Assembly: GCF_000331305.1 (NCBI RefSeq)
Contig: NZ_KB217478.1
Span: 2,446,151-2,510,150 of the forward strand
DNA length: 64,000 nt
DNA from: Calothrix sp. PCC 7103
GTDB lineage: Bacteria; Cyanobacteriota; Cyanobacteriia; Cyanobacteriales; Nostocaceae
Reading direction: 5' to 3'
Shown here: piece after piece, positions 60,691-64,000 of the stretch
Numbering within the stretch: position 1 is the first letter of the stretch
Layout of the letters: every line of letters begins with the position of its first letter
Translations under genes and position numbers: made by a program
Notes under the pieces: model-generated
The model's input: only the letters and a program-made list of their open reading frames with translations
Database searches by the model: none
Told to the model about the DNA's origin: nothing

Positions 60691-61001
60691 AAAGACCCTT
60701 ATTGAGAGTAGCCAATTGTTGCTAAAATCCGCTATCGGATTGTTGCGCTCAATATTAAGTGAGTGAATTGAGATTAATATAATAGAGATATTCGCTAATA
60801 TAAAGTAATAAAAGCAACATTGACTTTTAGTCCTCTTACAGAGGACTTGCGCTATTAGCATGGGATTTGGAGTCCCATTACGGGTATGAGCATAATAATG
60901 GATTGTATAATATGTTTGTTGAAAGTTAATAGATTAATGTTGGGAACCGAAACGCGCTACACCCAACCTACAATGACAAGATAATTTGAGGTGTTGATAT
61001 A

Positions 61002-61619
61002 ATGGGTTTTTATCAAAAGCGAATTCTTCCTTATCTTTTTGATTGGTCATTATCTGCTCCTATAATTGGTAAGTATCGTCAAGAAGTGCTAGCTTCGGTA
61101 AGTGGAGAAGTATTAGAAATTGGTTTTGGAACGGGTTTAAATCTTTCTTACTATCCAGATGATATTTACAAGATTGTTACGGTAGACCCAAACCCAGGTG
61201 TTCATGTACTAGCGCAAAAGCGTGTCAAAGCTTCTTCTATCATGGTGGAGCATCAAATAATAAGCGGTGAGAATCTACCGATGACAGACAATTCATTTGA
61301 TAATGTTGTTAGTACATTTACACTGTGTAGTATCGCGAATGTCGAGCAAGCACTTAAAGAAGTTTACCGTGTACTCAAACCAGGAGGAGGGTTTCATTTC
61401 CTTGAACATGGGTTGAGTCGAGAACCAAAAGTGCAGTTGTGGCAAAACCGTTTGACACCGTTACAGAAAATTATCGGTGATGGCTGTCATTTCAACCGCA
61501 ATATTCGCCAACTTGTTGAGACTCAGTTCCAAAATGTCCAATTGGAAGAGTTTTACCTAGAAAATGAACCCAAGATTTCTGGATATTTGTATAAAGGCGT
61601 TGGATATAAAGCTATATAA
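61002..61619 (+). CDS. Class I SAM-dependent methyltransferase
   Basis: 205 aa. SAM site VLEIGFGTGLNLSYYPDD with acidic residue in TVDPNPG; motif ENLPMTDNSFDNVVSTFTLCS and the VYRVLKPGGGFHFLEHG post-motif. Methyltransf_11 type; substrate unknown. TTGAGGTG precedes the ATG. Confidence 0.88.
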   Translation: MGFYQKRILPYLFDWSLSAPIIGKYRQEVLASVSGEVLEIGFGTGLNLSYYPDDIYKIVTVDPNPGVHVLAQKRVKASSIMVEHQIISGENLPMTDNSFDNVVSTFTLCSIANVEQALKEVYRVLKPGGGFHFLEHGLSREPKVQLWQNRLTPLQKIIGDGCHFNRNIRQLVETQFQNVQLEEFYLENEPKISGYLYKGVGYKAI

Positions 61620-61777
61620 CATAATCAAACGGGCATTTCTTGAGAATGGACGCTAGAATGGAGAGCATTTGGCGCCATTCGCATAAATGCAGATAGTCAA
61701 ATAAAGTAGGATATTTCCGGATTACACTGCGAAGTATCCATATATATAGTAAAAAATACCTATATTAAAATTATAAA

Positions 61778-62500
61778 ATGTTAGTACGTAGACCTAAAAA
61801 AAAATCAGGGAAATTAGTTCTTTACTCAAAACCCCAGCAGTACATGCAAATCAAAGCGGCAATTATTGCTGTTGCAGTTACGGGGATGACAGCAGTAACA
61901 GTACCAGCGTTTGCACTTGTTCAACCTGCATTCGCGCGCGAAGCTATTTTACTGGTGCAGCGTTCTTTACAAAACGGTAATTCTAAACCAGAAACAAAAC
62001 TTGATGTCTTACTGCGTGAGTTGGCAAACCTGGAAGTTGAAAAGGCTACGTTAGATGTTAAACATACTTCTAGCAACGAAGCTATCGAAGAAATTGATGC
62101 GTCTATAGAAGCTCTACGAAACCGTATAGATGAAATTCTACCAAAAAGCAATGCTGCTATAAGCAATGTAGTTACAGAAGCGCTTGTTTCTAAGATTGCT
62201 GCATTGGAAATTGAAAATTCCTTGCTCGAAGCATATCATACTCCCTATGCTGAAGTTGTAGTATCTACAGAAAATCAGATTCGTAGACTATGGCGCCGAG
62301 TTGCTTCTATCACACCACAAAATCCCAAAGAAGTAATTAACCCAGTTGTTAGTGCTATTCTTGATACCGAAGTTGCCAACCTAAAAGCAAGACGCGCTTC
62401 GCTAGCAACTAGATATACACCCGACGATATCGGAGACTTATTGACAATAGATTTGCAGTTGGGCAGTTTGGCACAAAGGCAGGTGTTTTATAATTCGTAG
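61778..62500 (+). CDS. Anchored or secreted helical repeat protein of unknown function
   Basis: 240 aa. A basic start (MLVRRPKKKSGK) is followed by a hydrophobic segment about residues 25-50 (IIAVAVTGMTAVTVPAFAL), a signal or anchor with a possible Ala-x-Ala cleavage site (PAFA). The rest has three loose repeats of about 65 residues: L..ELANLEVEKATLDVKHTS, VSKIAALEIENSLLEAYHTP and DTEVANLKARRASLATRYTP. They form helices with coiled-coil character. No family recognised. Confidence 0.65.
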   Translation: MLVRRPKKKSGKLVLYSKPQQYMQIKAAIIAVAVTGMTAVTVPAFALVQPAFAREAILLVQRSLQNGNSKPETKLDVLLRELANLEVEKATLDVKHTSSNEAIEEIDASIEALRNRIDEILPKSNAAISNVVTEALVSKIAALEIENSLLEAYHTPYAEVVVSTENQIRRLWRRVASITPQNPKEVINPVVSAILDTEVANLKARRASLATRYTPDDIGDLLTIDLQLGSLAQRQVFYNS

Positions 62501-62710
62501 CAGAGTTAGCCCGTGCGGGAATCTCCCTCTTTGAGAGGGTTTTGCGTGTGGGTTAACAAAATAAGATTATTTTTACGTCAATACTACTAGGTTAACGTAT
62601 TATTTGGCGCCTAACGATAAATTATATACCATCAACCATCGTTGCTACTGAACCAACCGCATGTATAATTTGATGGTAAATCAAATTCTTTGTATGTGGC
62701 TATACACAAA

Positions 62711-64000
62711 ATGAGTCGAAGAAGACTCAAGATAACAATATTGTTGTTGATACTCATTTTGACTACTGTTATCGTCTCACTATTTTACCCTCGACAACAG
62801 CAGATAGTTCAACGTGAAAGTAATTATGCTATTCACACGCGACAAGATTTTAACCAACCAAGTTTTTACCCTATTACTCCAAATACATCAAATAAACTAT
62901 ACCGACCAACAGGCGCCTGGGTAGGAAGATTGATTTTGCCTACATCACAGGAAGATAATACAGATTGGGTGTTAATGGAAGTTGAACATGCGCCACAGAA
63001 AGCACAAAATTTAATTGGAAAGATTGTGCGGTTGGAATGGAAAAATGATAAAGATGCTCTTTCTTATGTACAAGCTGTTACGCGAGATGTAAATTTCACA
63101 CCTGATACTATTAAAAGCCAAAAACAAGGCAATATCCACCCGTTTCGTTTAAATGGTGTGAAGAGTGTCTCTGTATTGCGTTCTTTAGCAGGCGCCCGTC
63201 CTCAAGATGATGTTATTGTTACTTTGGATGATGCGACGGTTGTTACTGAAGGTGTAGGAAGAGTAACTTTACAAATCGCGCGTGAGCCTGTTTTAACAAC
63301 TGGTAGGTTTTACGGTTTAGTCAAAATCATTGAGCCAACATCAAAATCTGATTCTCTATACAAAGTAGTACATTATAACCCAGCATCGGGAAACTTTGAT
63401 GGCACAGAAGGCGCCATTCGTATTCCTAAACAAGTTATAGACACACGTAATATACCTAGTTCCACGCCATTACTAATTGAGAAATCAATAGCAGGTAAAC
63501 AGGGATGGTATATTTATGGAGCTAGAGATAATAAAGGTATATTTACTGTCCAAGGACTGGCGCCACGTAGTTTATTCCAAATTGAGCCGAATCAATTAAT
63601 TACTAATGAAAATAGAGCGCTACGATATCTCAAAACCCAACATTGGCGAAACACACCAGCGCAAAAAGGTAAAAGTGACACAGTACTTTTAAATTTTGAT
63701 GTATTAAAATCAACTTCCAGCCTCCCGTACCAAGGCGGTTTAGTTGGATTCCAAAACTCTCCTGCTCTTCTTGCTTCCCCTGCTCCCTCTGATTCTTCAC
63801 AAGGGGGGTTAGGAAGATATCAATGGCAAGAAAACGACAAAGCAATTCTTTTACATTTATTTGGTGGTATTGGTGGACGTAAAAAAGAAGCACTTGGTTT
63901 TCCTGCTACCATTACCGGACATTTTTCTTTTGGAATAGCACGAGTTATACGTGATAGTTTCACATCAGAATTACGCTTTAATATTAAATATCATCAAATA
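62711..64000 (+). CDS. Membrane-anchored protein of unknown function (3' end outside window)
   Basis: The frame is open from ATG at 62711 to the last base, 430 codons. A basic start (MSRRRLKI) is followed by one membrane helix (TILLLILILTTVIVSLF), then a mainly beta region: TGAWVGRLILP, LIGKIVRLEWKND, FLLN-type strands, then a Ser/Ala/Pro-rich linker (about 350) and FGGIGGRKKEALGFPATITGHFSFGIARVI. Looks like a conserved cyanobacterial envelope protein, but I do not know its function. It contains four GGCGCC sites. Confidence 0.7.
   Translation, partial: MSRRRLKITILLLILILTTVIVSLFYPRQQQIVQRESNYAIHTRQDFNQPSFYPITPNTSNKLYRPTGAWVGRLILPTSQEDNTDWVLMEVEHAPQKAQNLIGKIVRLEWKNDKDALSYVQAVTRDVNFTPDTIKSQKQGNIHPFRLNGVKSVSVLRSLAGARPQDDVIVTLDDATVVTEGVGRVTLQIAREPVLTTGRFYGLVKIIEPTSKSDSLYKVVHYNPASGNFDGTEGAIRIPKQVIDTRNIPSSTPLLIEKSIAGKQGWYIYGARDNKGIFTVQGLAPRSLFQIEPNQLITNENRALRYLKTQHWRNTPAQKGKSDTVLLNFDVLKSTSSLPYQGGLVGFQNSPALLASPAPSDSSQGGLGRYQWQENDKAILLHLFGGIGGRKKEALGFPATITGHFSFGIARVIRDSFTSELRFNIKYHQI

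Overview
The window comes from a filamentous, heterocyst-forming cyanobacterium (Nostocales type). It carries a nifB-fdxN-nifS-nifU-nifH cluster, photosystem genes (psaE, psb28, ndhO), and AT-rich DNA full of typical cyanobacterial short repeats. The palindrome GGCGCC is hugely over-represented. No GCGATCGC (HIP1) was noticed on reading, so GGCGCC appears to fill the role of the highly iterated palindrome in this genome.

Positions 1 to about 27,030 are the right-hand part of a large prophage-like element that interrupts nifH. The first 86 codons of nifH (27290 to about 27033, minus strand) run into element DNA. The rest of nifH must lie left of position 1, beyond the other end of the element. 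Just inside the junction, on the same strand and 20 bp after the stop of the truncated nifH, is a large serine recombinase, the obvious candidate excisase. The element also holds a replication module (helix-turn-helix replication protein, DnaB helicase, primase-polymerase), an SF2 helicase fused to a zinc ribbon and a J-domain, and a DNA cytosine C5 methyltransferase. It has two sigma-factor-like proteins, a cell-wall amidase, a tail-like module, an XRE repressor, and four antirepressor-like regulators. Each regulator gene has a hairpin 28-38 nt upstream of its start. Two of these regulators share nearly identical C-terminal domains and a homologous leader, but have unrelated N-terminal domains. 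A zinc-ribbon repeat protein is split by a -1 frame change exactly at A AAA AAG.

Positions 27,021-31,856 are the nif cluster on the minus strand, with heptamer-type short repeats in its intergenic gaps. The stretch 31.9-33.0 kb has no convincing gene, only repeats. Then follow a VapBC-like toxin-antitoxin pair, a GT4 glycosyltransferase, ndhO, mutM, psaE, a PAP/fibrillin protein, a small acidic protein and mraY.

From 40 to 44 kb a membrane-fusion protein and a PilZ-containing cellulose-synthase-like glycosyltransferase suggest c-di-GMP-controlled exopolysaccharide production. Next come moaB, psb28, dtd, HU, a CobD-like aminotransferase whose coding sequence contains a short-repeat insertion, an FAD oxidoreductase without redox cysteines, a response regulator, a NACHT-type NTPase with pentapeptide repeats, and a Fur-family regulator. 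The last part holds an alpha/beta hydrolase, a membrane-anchored Ser/Thr kinase, a truncated phosphate-binding-like ORF, an ABC exporter, HicAB, a decayed EamA transporter, a methyltransferase and two membrane-anchored proteins of unknown function. The last of these runs off the right edge.

All calls rest on reading the sequence and translations. No database search was run. GGCGCC counts were made by eye and are approximate.
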